A stretch of 64,000 bases of DNA, from NCBI GenBank assembly GCA_965197865.1, contig CBDANZ010000004.1:569313-633312 (forward strand), given 5' to 3'. Origin of the DNA: CBDANZ01 sp965197865. GTDB lineage: Bacteria > Acidobacteriota > Vicinamibacteria > Vicinamibacterales > CAVVIG01. Of this stretch, positions 34,907-44,500 are shown one piece after another. The translations under genes were made by a program, and so were the position numbers. The notes beneath the pieces were generated by a model. The model was not told the origin of the DNA. It ran no database searches and worked only from the letters and a program-made list of their open reading frames with translations. The number at the start of each line of letters is the position of its first letter. Positions within the stretch are counted from its first letter, which is position 1.

Positions 34907-35140
34907 GTGACCACTTGTCCTCGATACATGGGCGCGCTGACCGAGAATCATCGCTGCCCGCGAGGGCGGTTCAGCCGTCTCACGGACGCGCTTTCAGCCG
35001 CTGGCATCGGTAGCGTTCTTGGCGTCTTGGTCTGCTTTGCCGTGGTGAGCGATCCGGCGGCCGCGCTGGTGCTGGCGTCTGCCGCCCTCGGCGCCGTTCT
35101 CGTGCGCGCGGCGCACGACGCGATGGGACCGAGGCTGTAG
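34907..35140 (+). CDS. Small two-helix membrane protein, function unknown
   Basis: 77 residues from GTG 34907, or 70 from ATG 34928. The N-terminus ('CPRYMGALTENHRCPRGRF') has two Cys and a His that could bind a metal. Two hydrophobic stretches follow ('AAGIGSVLGVLVCFAVV', 'AAALVLASAALGAVLV'). I do not recognise a named family. The spacer before it (34664-34906) shows nothing else. Confidence 0.55.
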   Translation: MTTCPRYMGALTENHRCPRGRFSRLTDALSAAGIGSVLGVLVCFAVVSDPAAALVLASAALGAVLVRAAHDAMGPRL

Positions 35141-35144
35141 GGAG

Positions 35145-36242
35145 TCATCCCCCCCGCGTGTGCATCTCCAGGTGAGGATCCTGGCGCAGAGCTTTCAGGG
35201 ACAGGAACTCGCGGCGCTCGCCGAGCGTCAGACGCGCCTCGGCGCCGCGGTCGTCGCGGGCGCTCCAGCCGCCGCCAATCAACTCTTTCAACTCTTCGAG
35301 GCTCGCTCCGCGGCGGAGCGCCGCACGCAGATCGATGCCGCGCGGGGCATACAGGCACAGATACCACATCCCGTCGGCGGTCAGGCGGCTGCGATCGCAG
35401 CTCCGGCAGAACGGTTCCGTCGTCGAGGCGATGATGCCGAACGAGGCGCCGTCCGGCAGGCGGTAGCGGCTGGCGGGTGCTGACGACTCCTCGACGACCG
35501 GCTCGATTTTTCCGTAGTGCGCCGAGAGGCGACCTAGTATTTCGGCGCGCGAGACGACCTCGGCCCTCGACCAGTGGGTGGCGCCACCGACGTCCATGTA
35601 CTCGATGAAGCGGACCTCGGCGTCGGCCGTCTTCCCGTACTCAACGAGATCGACGAGCTCATCGTCGTTGACGTTCCTGATGATCACGGAATCTATTTTT
35701 AGCGCGTGTGGGGTCCCCGCCCCACACGGGGGTGCGGCTTCGGTGTTCCTCGGCTTCGAGCGAGCACTGCCGGCCTCGGGTGTCGCTGAGAAGGCGCGGT
35801 GAGCCGCGTCGATGCCGGCTTTCACACGCTCGAGCTTGTCGAAGCGCGCGATCGCGACGAACCGATCGCGGCGAAGCGTGTCGAGACTGACCGTGACCCG
35901 CCGGAGGCCGGCGGCCTTCAGGCCCTCGATCTCGTCGGCGAGCAGGATGCCGTTTGTGGTGATCGCGAGGTCGGTCACTCCAGCCTTGGCCGAGATCATG
36001 GCGACCAGCGAGGCGAGATCGCGGCGGAGCAGCGGCTCGCCGCCGGTCAGCCGGAAGCGAGCGACGCCGAGCACGAGAAAGACGTCCACCAGCGCGCTGA
36101 TCTCTTCGAAGCGCAGCACGTCCTCGCGAGGCAGCCACACGTAGTCGTCCTCCGGCATGCAGTACTGGCAGCGCAGATTGCAACGGTCGGTGACCGAGAG
36201 CCGCAGGTTTCGCAGCGGACGGTTGAACGTGTCGAGGACCAT
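35145..36242 (-). CDS. moaA: GTP 3',8-cyclase (molybdenum cofactor biosynthesis)
   Basis: 365 residues from ATG 36242, starting 'MVLDTFNRPLRNLRLSVTDR'. Radical SAM cluster 'CNLRCQYC', 'RLTGGEPLLRRDL', second cluster 'CRSCDRSRLTADG' plus a later Cys, and the essential C-terminal Gly-Gly ('HTRGG'). It makes the first molybdopterin intermediate from GTP. A segment of about 28 residues before 'LKIDSVIIRNVND' ('TPEAGSARSKPRNTEAAPPC') is extra compared with usual MoaA and is encoded by a repeat with a 9-base palindrome (35705-35728). Confidence 0.92.
   Translation of the reverse strand: MVLDTFNRPLRNLRLSVTDRCNLRCQYCMPEDDYVWLPREDVLRFEEISALVDVFLVLGVARFRLTGGEPLLRRDLASLVAMISAKAGVTDLAITTNGILLADEIEGLKAAGLRRVTVSLDTLRRDRFVAIARFDKLERVKAGIDAAHRAFSATPEAGSARSKPRNTEAAPPCGAGTPHALKIDSVIIRNVNDDELVDLVEYGKTADAEVRFIEYMDVGGATHWSRAEVVSRAEILGRLSAHYGKIEPVVEESSAPASRYRLPDGASFGIIASTTEPFCRSCDRSRLTADGMWYLCLYAPRGIDLRAALRRGASLEELKELIGGGWSARDDRGAEARLTLGERREFLSLKALRQDPHLEMHTRGG
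35705..35728. repeat. Palindrome inside moaA
   Basis: CGTGTGGGG (35705-35713) and CCCCACACG (35720-35728) are perfect inverted arms in the middle of the extra moaA segment. Confidence 0.65.
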
Positions 36243-36275
36243 GGAAGCATCGATTGTAGCGCGGCCCGTGGTCAC

Positions 36276-37400
36276 TTACATCCGGAGAAACAACAGGCGC
36301 GAGCGCGAGCCGGGAAGGAACGGCCGGGACGTGACCTGTCCGCTGAACCGATCACCGAAGCGGCCCGGCACGGGCGTGGAGCACGCGGGGCAGCGGCCGT
36401 CTGGGGTGATTCGGTAGTCGCGAATGTAATACCCGCAGCGCGCGATCAGTAGCTCGCGGCACGTGCCGCATCGCGTGTTTTCGAAGTCCCCGACCTCGCC
36501 CGGTAGATTGCCAGCGTAGATGTTGCGAAGGCCGGCCGCGCGGCCGAGCGCGGCGGCCTCGAGCAGCATCTCCGGCGTCGTGCCGCCGGTGTCGGTCATC
36601 TTGTAGTCCGCGTGAAACGCGGTCACGTGCCACGGAATGTCGGGCGATACTCCCGCGATGAACTCGGTGAGCCGTGTGAGCTCGTCGCGCGAGTCGTTAA
36701 ATCCGCGAATCAGCAGCGTCACGATCTCGACCCAGAAATCCATCGCGTGGAGGTGGCGGACCGTATCGAGAATCGGCTGCAGGCGTCCGCCGAGCTGGCG
36801 GTAGTGGCGATCGTCGAAGCTCTTTAAATCGACCTTGTAGAGATCGACCCACGGGCGGAGATACTCGAGCACCTGGGGCGTGCCGTTGCCGTTGGACACG
36901 AAGCCGGTGATCAGGCCGGCGGCCCTGGCTTCCTTGAACACGGCCACGGCCCATTCGCTCGTGATGAGCGGCTCGTTATATGTGCTCACCAGGACGCGTG
37001 CCTTCAGGCCGAGCGCGTCGCGCACAAGGTCTTCTGGAGTAGCCAAGCGCGGCGGCGAGACGGCTGCCGGATCGCGAAGCGCCTGCGACGTGACCCAGTT
37101 CTGGCAGTAGCCGCAGTGCAGATCGCATCCGAGCATGCCGAAGCTGTAGGCCAGCGCGCCAGGATGGGCGTGAAAGAACGGCTTTTTCTCGATCGGGTCG
37201 CACTGCACGCCGCCGACGTAGCCCCAGGGGACGAGCAGCCGCCCGTTCTTGTTGAAGCGCACCTTGCACACCCCGGCCGCGCCCCTGGGCAGCGGGCAGC
37301 AATGGCCGCACGCGTAGCACCGGAGGCGGCCGTCCGGCAGAACGTCGTACAGGTCGCCCTCGCGGGTCTCGCGCGCTAGAGCCTCGGCCAGCGTCGACAT
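36276..37400 (-). CDS. AmmeMemoRadiSam-type radical SAM enzyme (PflA-like)
   Basis: 374 residues. It starts with a Cys-rich segment ('CYACGHCCPLPRGAAGVC') and has the radical SAM motif 'GCDLHCGYCQNWVTSQ', 'STYNEPLITSEWAV' and 'GFVSNGNGTP'. A C-terminal Cys-rich ribbon ('CGTCRELLIARCGYYIRDY', 'CPAC') follows. This matches the radical SAM partner of the AMMECR1/Memo system, of unknown substrate. No AMMECR1 or Memo gene is seen nearby. It lies 33 bases upstream of moaA on the same strand. Confidence 0.87.
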   Translation of the reverse strand: MSTLAEALARETREGDLYDVLPDGRLRCYACGHCCPLPRGAAGVCKVRFNKNGRLLVPWGYVGGVQCDPIEKKPFFHAHPGALAYSFGMLGCDLHCGYCQNWVTSQALRDPAAVSPPRLATPEDLVRDALGLKARVLVSTYNEPLITSEWAVAVFKEARAAGLITGFVSNGNGTPQVLEYLRPWVDLYKVDLKSFDDRHYRQLGGRLQPILDTVRHLHAMDFWVEIVTLLIRGFNDSRDELTRLTEFIAGVSPDIPWHVTAFHADYKMTDTGGTTPEMLLEAAALGRAAGLRNIYAGNLPGEVGDFENTRCGTCRELLIARCGYYIRDYRITPDGRCPACSTPVPGRFGDRFSGQVTSRPFLPGSRSRLLFLRM

Positions 37401-37497
37401 GGCTCACTTCTCTGACTTCTATTGTACGACCCGCCGCAACGCTCTGCCACGCCGCATCCAGCACCGAGCACCGAATGGTCTATCCTTTGTGTCTTCA

Positions 37498-38676
37498 GTG
37501 TTCAACCTTCCACGTCAGGTCTGGCTTCTCGGGTGGGTGAGTCTTGCGACCGATTCGGCGACCGAGGCCATCTATCCGCTTCTCCCGTTTTTCCTCACGC
37601 AGGTGCTGGGTGGTGGCGTTGTGTCGCTCGGACTCGTCGAGGGCGCCGCGGAGGCGGCCAACAGCATTCTCAAGATCGCGTCCGGTCGTCTCGCGGATCG
37701 GTCTCGACGCAAGCGGCCGATTGTTCTCGTCGGCTACCTGCTGTCGTCCGTCGTGCGGCCGCTGATGTCGATCGCGCACTCGTGGCCGCACGTGTTCACG
37801 ATCCGATTCCTGGATCGGATTGGTAAAGGCGTGCGAGGCGCGCCGCGCGATGCGATGCTCGTCGCCTGGGGGAGCGAGGCGACGCGAGGAACGATCTATG
37901 GATTTCACCGCGCCATGGACCACGCCGGTGCGGTCCTCGGTCCGGCGCTTGCGTCGCTGTTTCTATATTTCTATCCGGGCGAATACCGGACGCTTTTTGC
38001 GCTCACGATCATCCCTGGCGCGGTTGGGGTACTGCTGATTTTCTTCGTGCGCGAAGGCACCGCCGGCGTTGCGTCGGTCTTCCCGGCGGGGTCCGGCGTT
38101 GGCCGGGCACGCCCCGACCCGCTACCGCGCGAATACAAGAGCTTCATGCTCGTTCTCGCGCTCTTCACGCTCGGCAACTCGACCGACGCCTTTCTGTTGC
38201 TGAAGCTCACGGATGCCGCGGGCGGTCCCGAGCTCGTGCCGCTCATGTGGTCGGCGCTCCACGTGGTGAAGGCGACCGTCTCTGTCGTCGGTGGAGCCTG
38301 GTCCGACCGGATCGACCGCCGCGCGGTGATTGCGGCCGGCTGGCTCGTGTACGCTGCTGTTTATGCCGGCTTCGCGGTGGGCGGCTCGCTGGCGGTGCTT
38401 CTAGCGTGGTTTCTCGTCTACGGCTTCTACTTTGGCTTGGCCGAAGGGTCAGAGCGGGCGCTGGTTGCCGATCTGGCGCCGGCGTCGCGACGCGGCTTCG
38501 CGTTCGGGATCTATCACGCGGTTCAGGGCCTCGGCGCGCTCGCGGCGAGTCTCGTGTTCGGTCTGATCTGGACCGTCGTCGGCCCGGCGGCAGCCTTCGC
38601 TGTCGGCGCCGCTCTTGCTCTTATCTCCACGCTGCTGTTGGTCAGCGTCGTTCGGCCACAGGCAATCAACTCTTGA
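37498..38676 (+). CDS. Major facilitator superfamily transporter
   Basis: About 392 residues from GTG 37498 ('VFNLPRQVWLLGWVSLATDS'); an ATG at 37399 is open but its 33 codons are polar and overlap the neighbour's start. Twelve hydrophobic segments, with the loop 2-3 motif as 'ASGRLADRSRRKRPIVLVGY' and 'RIGKGVRGAPRDAML' in the fourth region, as in a common group of bacterial MFS permeases. Substrate unknown. The central loop ('VFPAGSGVGRARPDPLPREY') contains a GGTCCGGC-type palindrome. Confidence 0.85.
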   Translation: MFNLPRQVWLLGWVSLATDSATEAIYPLLPFFLTQVLGGGVVSLGLVEGAAEAANSILKIASGRLADRSRRKRPIVLVGYLLSSVVRPLMSIAHSWPHVFTIRFLDRIGKGVRGAPRDAMLVAWGSEATRGTIYGFHRAMDHAGAVLGPALASLFLYFYPGEYRTLFALTIIPGAVGVLLIFFVREGTAGVASVFPAGSGVGRARPDPLPREYKSFMLVLALFTLGNSTDAFLLLKLTDAAGGPELVPLMWSALHVVKATVSVVGGAWSDRIDRRAVIAAGWLVYAAVYAGFAVGGSLAVLLAWFLVYGFYFGLAEGSERALVADLAPASRRGFAFGIYHAVQGLGALAASLVFGLIWTVVGPAAAFAVGAALALISTLLLVSVVRPQAINS

Positions 38677-38733
38677 ACTCCTAGACCGTCAACAGGCGGA
38701 GCGTACAGCGTCCGATATAATTCACGGATACTC

Positions 38734-39504
38734 ATGCCCCTGATTCTCGTCACCAACGATGATGGATACCGGTCCGACGGAATCAAGGCGCTCGCCGAGG
38801 CACTCGGCACGCTCGGCGACGTCACTATTGTTGGGCCGATCGAAGAGGCGAGCGCCAGCAGCCATGCGCTCACCCTGCGGCGTCCGCTTCGGCTCGAGCG
38901 GATCAGCGACCGTATATACGGCGTCGATGGCACGCCGACCGATTGTGTGAACATCGCCGTCACGCAGGTGCTCAAGCGCCTTCCCGATCTGGTCGTCTCG
39001 GGCATCAACAAAGGCTACAACCTGGGTGACGATGTGACGTATTCGGGGACGGTGGCCGGGGCGCTCGAAGGCGCGCTGCTGGGTGTGCCCAGTCTGGCGG
39101 TTTCGCGGCGCGCCATGCGCGCCGCCTACGATTTCAGCCATGCTGCGCAGGTGGCCGTCACGCTGGGCGAGGCGATGCTGCGGCGTCCGCTGCCGCCGCA
39201 AACGTTTCTCAACGTGAACGTGCCGAGGGGGCTGCCGAAGGGCTTTCGAGTCACCGTCCAGGCGAAGCGGAACCACATCACGTCCGTCGCGGAGCGTCAC
39301 GATCCCAAGGGGCGCCCGTACTTCTGGATCGAAGAAGGCCAGGACCAGTGGCACCCGCACGACCGTTCGGACTATCAGGCGGTCTGTGACGGGTACGTGT
39401 CGATCACGCCGCTGCATCCCGATCTGACCGCCCATCACGCGCTCGCGGCGGCCGAAGAGCTCGCTGTCCGGGCAGAGGATGCGGAGGATCTGATGATTAA
39501 GTAA
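38734..39504 (+). CDS. surE: 5'/3'-nucleotidase SurE
   Basis: 256 residues. Metal-binding N-terminus 'ILVTNDDGYRSDGIKALAEA', 'SASSHALTL' (catalytic Ser region), 'GTPTDCVNIAV' and 'DLVVSGINKGYNLGDDVTYS' with 'GTVAGALEGAL' are SurE hallmarks. It dephosphorylates nucleoside 5'- and 3'-monophosphates, with a role in stress survival. A TATAAT-like box at about 38715 lies just upstream. Confidence 0.94.
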   Translation: MPLILVTNDDGYRSDGIKALAEALGTLGDVTIVGPIEEASASSHALTLRRPLRLERISDRIYGVDGTPTDCVNIAVTQVLKRLPDLVVSGINKGYNLGDDVTYSGTVAGALEGALLGVPSLAVSRRAMRAAYDFSHAAQVAVTLGEAMLRRPLPPQTFLNVNVPRGLPKGFRVTVQAKRNHITSVAERHDPKGRPYFWIEEGQDQWHPHDRSDYQAVCDGYVSITPLHPDLTAHHALAAAEELAVRAEDAEDLMIK

Positions 39505-39583
39505 ATCGGGTACAATTGCGAGTACAATTACCTGTTACAATCACCTGAGTTACTAAGTTCTCCACTTGACTCAATTCTGATGT

Positions 39584-39660
<77 letters not shown>

Positions 39661-39844
39661 CTCTTGATCAAGAAAGACAGCCTTCGATTGACCGTGATGG
39701 TCGGTGGAAGGCCGTCCTTGTTGGCGATTCTGAACATCGGCGCGATACATTGGCCAAGTCCTTCCAGGAACGCGCCAGACTCTACGTCGCGCTGCATCGG
39801 CGGTGACGATGAAACGTCGAAAGACGCCATTTTCGGCTTCAAAT

Positions 39845-39883
39845 CGCTATGTTGACGTGATACTGACCAGTCGTTATGTTGAC
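39845..39883. repeat. Direct repeat CGyTATGTTGAC, possible IS end remnant
   Basis: CGCTATGTTGAC (39845-39856) and CGTTATGTTGAC (39872-39883) occur 27 bases apart just before the IS1182-type element. Multiple short end repeats are a feature of IS21-family termini, so this may be a leftover end. No transposase is attached. Confidence 0.35.
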
Positions 39884-39904
39884 CAGGCGGTTCTGCCTGG
39901 AGAC

Positions 39905-39908
39905 CTAG
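39905..39908. repeat. CTAG flank, left of the IS1182-type element
   Basis: Matches CTAG at 41390-41393 on the other side, so it is likely a 4-base target duplication. Confidence 0.6.
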
Positions 39909-41389
39909 CAGTCTGTGTTTAAACCCTGCGATTCACGCGGCGACGGGTAGCAGCTCAAAACAATGACGCGGCGACGACCCCGGCGATCGATCAACGAATC
40001 TTGGTTCATGGTTCCCCCAGAGAGCGCCGAGGCGCGCCCATACGGCGATGAAGACAGCCAAGACGCCTGCGGCGCGGCCCTGCAAGCGCCGTGGCGTGCC
40101 GATGCCGAGGCACTGGCGCATCGCGAGCCCCAAGTTGAAGCCGCCGCCATGAATCAGTAGACGCTTCAAGATGTTGTCGTGTCCCCGCAAGTGCGTGCGT
40201 CGCATCCCGCCGGTCTCATAGAGGTGGGCAAACGATCGCTCGGCGAGTTCCGCCCGTCGCCGCCGCAAGCGTCGCCCGCGGGCGCCCCGGAGACGGCGGC
40301 GATTCCCATGGACGGGCGCGTACGCATCCGGCGCGTCGGACCAATCGCGCCGGCCACGGTCGGGTTCCGAAATGTACGACCGCAGGCCCACCGCAGCCAG
40401 GTCTACCATCGTCTCGTTGCTGTGATAGCCCTTGTCCGCGACGATGTCCTCCAACCTCCCGCGCGCGTCGGTCGTCGCGTGCGCGGCTTCCACCTGTTCG
40501 GCCGCCGTGATCGCCGCCGTGACAAGCGTCCTCGTGTCGCCCTGATCGGCGCCCTGCACCGTCACCGCGACCAACGCGCCGCTCTCCAGATCGATCGCAT
40601 GCTCGGCTTTGTGCGCCAAGTGCGTCTGGCCGTCTTTCATTTTCGCGACCTTCGCGTCAGGATCGCTGGGGCTGGTCCACTCGCTGTTCGAGGTTTTCTT
40701 CTTCCGCGTGCGATCAAACCGCGCCAAGACTTCGCGCGTCGGCGTCTTGATCCCCGAGGCGGCGGCGAGGCGGGTCAGATACGCCTGGTAGGCTTCCCCC
40801 GTGTCCCGGCGCACGATACTCCGCATGGCGGCGTTGGCCTCCAACGTCGTCGCGTCGATCGCGATCGTCCGGCCCTTCAACAGGCCGGCGGCCGCCAGGC
40901 GCTGCTGGACCCACGTGAACACCGCCCGGTGCGTCTCCACATCGATCACGCGGCGGGTGCGCGAAATCGTCGAGTGATCCGGGGCCGCCTCCTCCAGCCC
41001 GAGTCGCAGGAAGCTCCGCACCGCCAGCGAGTCCGCCGCACGCCATGCGATGCCGCGCTCCGAATCGATGCCTTCGAAGTACCCAACCAGCAACAAGCGG
41101 AAGTAGCGACCGGGCGCCAGACTCGGGCGGCCCAACACCGGCGCGTAGAAGGATCGACAGGCGTCTTCCACGAAGGTGTCGAAGCCGTCGGCATCCAGCA
41201 ACGCATTCAAGCGCGTGTAGAACGGATGCCCAGGCGAGACCGGCAGATCCGACGCGGCAATCCACAACGGAGGTTGTTCGGGGTCGCGGGTGCCCATGGC
41301 CATGCGCCACAGTGTAAGGAGCGGGATCGATCCTGTCGATCCCCTCGCCAATAACAAGGGGCTGCTCGATCGACTTTCACCACGGGCTG
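39909..41389 (-). mobile_element. IS1182-type insertion sequence
   Basis: 1481 bases between CTAG flanks. The ends are imperfect inverted repeats: left 'CAGTCTGTGTTTAAAC' against right (reverse complement) 'CAGCCCGTGGTGAAAG', matching at 11 of 16 positions. It carries one intact transposase gene. Its right end is almost identical to the ends of the MITE-like element at 14182-15708. Confidence 0.75.
39933..41303 (-). CDS. IS1182-family DDE transposase
   Basis: 456 residues from ATG 41303 (or 454 from 41297). The N-terminal domain has 'PGHPFYTRLNALLDADGFD' and 'LLLVGYFEGIDSERGIAWRA'. Catalytic residues fall in 'TIAIDATTLEANAAMRS' (D), 'DIVADKGYHSNETM' (D) and 'ERSFAHLYETGGMRRTHLRG' (E). 'APDHSTISRTRRVIDVETH' is also typical. 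The frame is intact, so the element could be active and could also move the related MITE-like copy. Confidence 0.9.
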   Translation of the reverse strand: MAMGTRDPEQPPLWIAASDLPVSPGHPFYTRLNALLDADGFDTFVEDACRSFYAPVLGRPSLAPGRYFRLLLVGYFEGIDSERGIAWRAADSLAVRSFLRLGLEEAAPDHSTISRTRRVIDVETHRAVFTWVQQRLAAAGLLKGRTIAIDATTLEANAAMRSIVRRDTGEAYQAYLTRLAAASGIKTPTREVLARFDRTRKKKTSNSEWTSPSDPDAKVAKMKDGQTHLAHKAEHAIDLESGALVAVTVQGADQGDTRTLVTAAITAAEQVEAAHATTDARGRLEDIVADKGYHSNETMVDLAAVGLRSYISEPDRGRRDWSDAPDAYAPVHGNRRRLRGARGRRLRRRRAELAERSFAHLYETGGMRRTHLRGHDNILKRLLIHGGGFNLGLAMRQCLGIGTPRRLQGRAAGVLAVFIAVWARLGALWGNHEPRFVDRSPGSSPRHCFELLPVAA

Positions 41390-41566
41390 CTAGGATCCAC
41401 GGTTTTGGATCGCGACGCTTCCAGCTCGGAAATTTCACGAGCACGCTGATTGACTTGCACATACTGGCAGGTTAAGGTGTCGGGGCAGGTGATTTCCTCA
41501 TACGCTTGCGAGTGCTACCACCGCGGGGTGGAGGACAACCACCTATCGAACGAAGGAGGACGGATT

Positions 41567-44500
41567 ATGGACCGACGAGGCATCGTGGGACTTTTACTGG
41601 TGGTGGGTGGGATCTTGCTCGCCCCGACAGCGCTGTGGGCGCAGAGGGCAACGACCGGTGGTATAGCGGGGACCGTGACAGACACCACTGGTGGCGTGCT
41701 TCCCGGCGTGACCGTGGAAGCTTCTAGCCCAGCATTGCTGCAAGTGCGGTCCGTGACCAGCGACGCTGAGGGGTTGTTCCGGATGCTGGGGCTCCCGCCT
41801 GGCAGATACAGCGTCTCCTTCACGTTGCCCGGGTTCAGCACGTTTGTGCGCGACGGCATCGACTTGTCAACGGGCATTACGGCGCAAGTGGACGGGGAGA
41901 TGCGGGTGGGGGCGCTCGAAGAGACGGTCACCGTGACCGGCTTGGCCCCCGTGGTCGACGTCCAGAACGTCATCACGCAGAACATCCTCTCGCGCGAGGT
42001 CTTAGATGTGTTGCCGACGGGCAAGACCGTCCAGGGCTTCGCGGCGCTGACCGTGGGCGCGTCGTTGCAGGGGGTGGGTGGCAACATGCACGACGTCGGG
42101 GGGAATCGAGGTGAGCAGTTCGGTTCAATCTTGATTCACGGCAGTCACCAACTTGATGGGCGCCTCACCATTGACGGCATGCGGTACAACAACACGTTCA
42201 ATAATGGCGGTGGACAAGCCCGCACCTATTTTCCCAATCAGAATGCCGTCCAAGAAGTCGTGATCGAGACGACCGGCGTACCGGCCGAACAGGAAACTGG
42301 CGGCGTCGTCCAGAACTCGGTGCTGAAGGACGGCGGCAATCTGTGGACGGGAAACTTCGTCGGCGGTGGCACAAATAAAAGCTTGCAAAGCTCGAATCTC
42401 TCGCCCTATTTGGAAAATCTGGGCCTCGAAGAGTCGAGCAGGGTTAAGAAGATTTGGGATTGGGGGGGCGGAGTAGGTGGACCGATCCTGCGGGACAGGC
42501 TCTGGTTTTACTATGCTCACCGGGATTGGGGGACCCAGGAATTCAATGCCGGTCAGTTCTATAACAAGTCCCCGAGAAATGCGGCCGGACAGATTGTGGC
42601 CTACGTGCCCGATCTCGACATGCAGGGCTTCAGTAACATTTACAACCACGACAACAGCGCTCGGTTGAACTGGCAGGCTGCTCAGAATCACCGGATCTCG
42701 ATCTCGCACAGTGTCCAGAAGAACTGCTACTGCAACTTTGGAAGTTCTGGCTCCCCCTCACGCCAATCGCAGTGGCATTTTTCGCCAACCTACCTGGCCA
42801 TCGGCACCTGGACGTACACGGCCAGCGATCGGCTGCTGTTCGAGGCGGGTGTCGCGTCATTGAAGAGCGTGATGTCTCCCCAGCTGGCCCCAGCACCCGC
42901 GCACGGGAATGGCGTGCTGGATACCGACCTGCGGATCACCGATCTTGGGACGGGGTTCTCCTTCGGCGGCGGTAGCCCTTCGGGAAGCTGGGCGAGCCTG
43001 ACCCTCAACCGCAAAGGGAATGACTTCAGCCAACACAACGAACGCTTCTCGGTCTCGTACATCACCGGGACGCATGCGTTCAAGGCCGGGGTGCAGACCT
43101 TGTTTGGGATCGATGACTACCCGTTCGTCGGGAACCCCAAGACGCCCTTCGAGGTTAGATTGTTTAATGGCGTGCCAGTCAGGCTCAGGCAGTGGGCGAC
43201 GCCCGGGGGCGCCAGCCACAAAATGTCGAACATTGGGATGTTCGCGCAGGACCAGTGGACCATCGACCGGGTTACCCTCAATATCGGCCTGCGAGTCGAT
43301 CGGTTCATCGGGCACCTTCCTGCGCAGACGCGGCCTGGGGGCCTGGTCGTACCGGAGCTTTTCACGCCGGAGACGAGGAACATCGTTGACCTGAAGGACT
43401 ACACGCCGCGGATGGGCGTCGCCTGGGACGTGTTTGGGGATGGCCGAACGGCAGTCAAGGTCTCGGCGGGGAAATACGTGGCTGCGTTGGCCGCCGAATT
43501 CATGAGACCCATTAACCCGGCGGAATCGCTGGTCACAAACGCATACCGGCCCTGGGCCGACGCGAACATGAACTTCTTCCCAGACTGCGATCTCAGCAAC
43601 AATGCTGCGAATGGGGAGTGCGGCTCGCAAGACAACAACCTGTTCGGCACGGTTAATCAGACGCGACGTTATTCCGACGAAGTGGTGAAAGGCTGGGGGA
43701 ATCGCGAATACGGCTGGCAGACGGCGTTCTCCGTCCAGCACGAGCTGAGAGACGGTTTCGGGGTGACCCTCGGCTACTTCCGCACGTGGTATGGCAACTT
43801 CTCGGTGATTGACAATACGTTCTTGACATCGGCCGACTACGATCCGTTCTGCGTGACGGCCCCGGTCGATTCGCGATTGCCAGGCGGCGGCGGGTATGAG
43901 ATCTGCAACGGGCTTGGCGATATCAAGCCGGAAATGCGCGGTAAGGTCGACCAGGTGGTCAGGCTCTGGCAGACCTCTTCCGAACGCGGACTGGGCAATT
44001 CGTTCTCGTCGCCGGCCGAGGTCTACAACGGGGTCGATCTCACGTTCAACGCGCGGTTCGGAGAAGGCGGGCTCCTACAAGGAGGCACGAATTTCGGACG
44101 CGTGACGCGTAACTGCCCAGGCGGCATCATCCCCAATAATCTGCCGATCTTTTCGGCGGAGGCACCGGTGCAGCACTGCGCGACCCGGCCGCCATTTTTC
44201 CAACCCCAGTTCAAGCTGGCGGGCATTTATCCCCTGCCGTACGACTTCGATATCAGCGCCACGTTCCAACACCTCCCAGGCATTGGCATTGGCGAGCGAC
44301 GTCAGCAGGGCTCTCGGTTTGTTTCGAGGAGCTATACCAGCGCGCAGATCAAACCCTCGCTCGGTCGCGATCTATCTTCGGGTCCAAATGGCAGGTATAC
44401 TGTTCACTTGTTCGAACAGGACAAGTACTTCGAGCCGCGGCTCATCCAGCTCGACGTTCGGCTGACGAAGGTCCTGCGGCTCGGACGCACGCGCACGCGA

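Noticed and set aside
40179..41354. A 391-codon plus-strand frame over the IS
   Set aside because: Antisense of the IS1182-family transposase; only the minus strand shows the DDE motifs.
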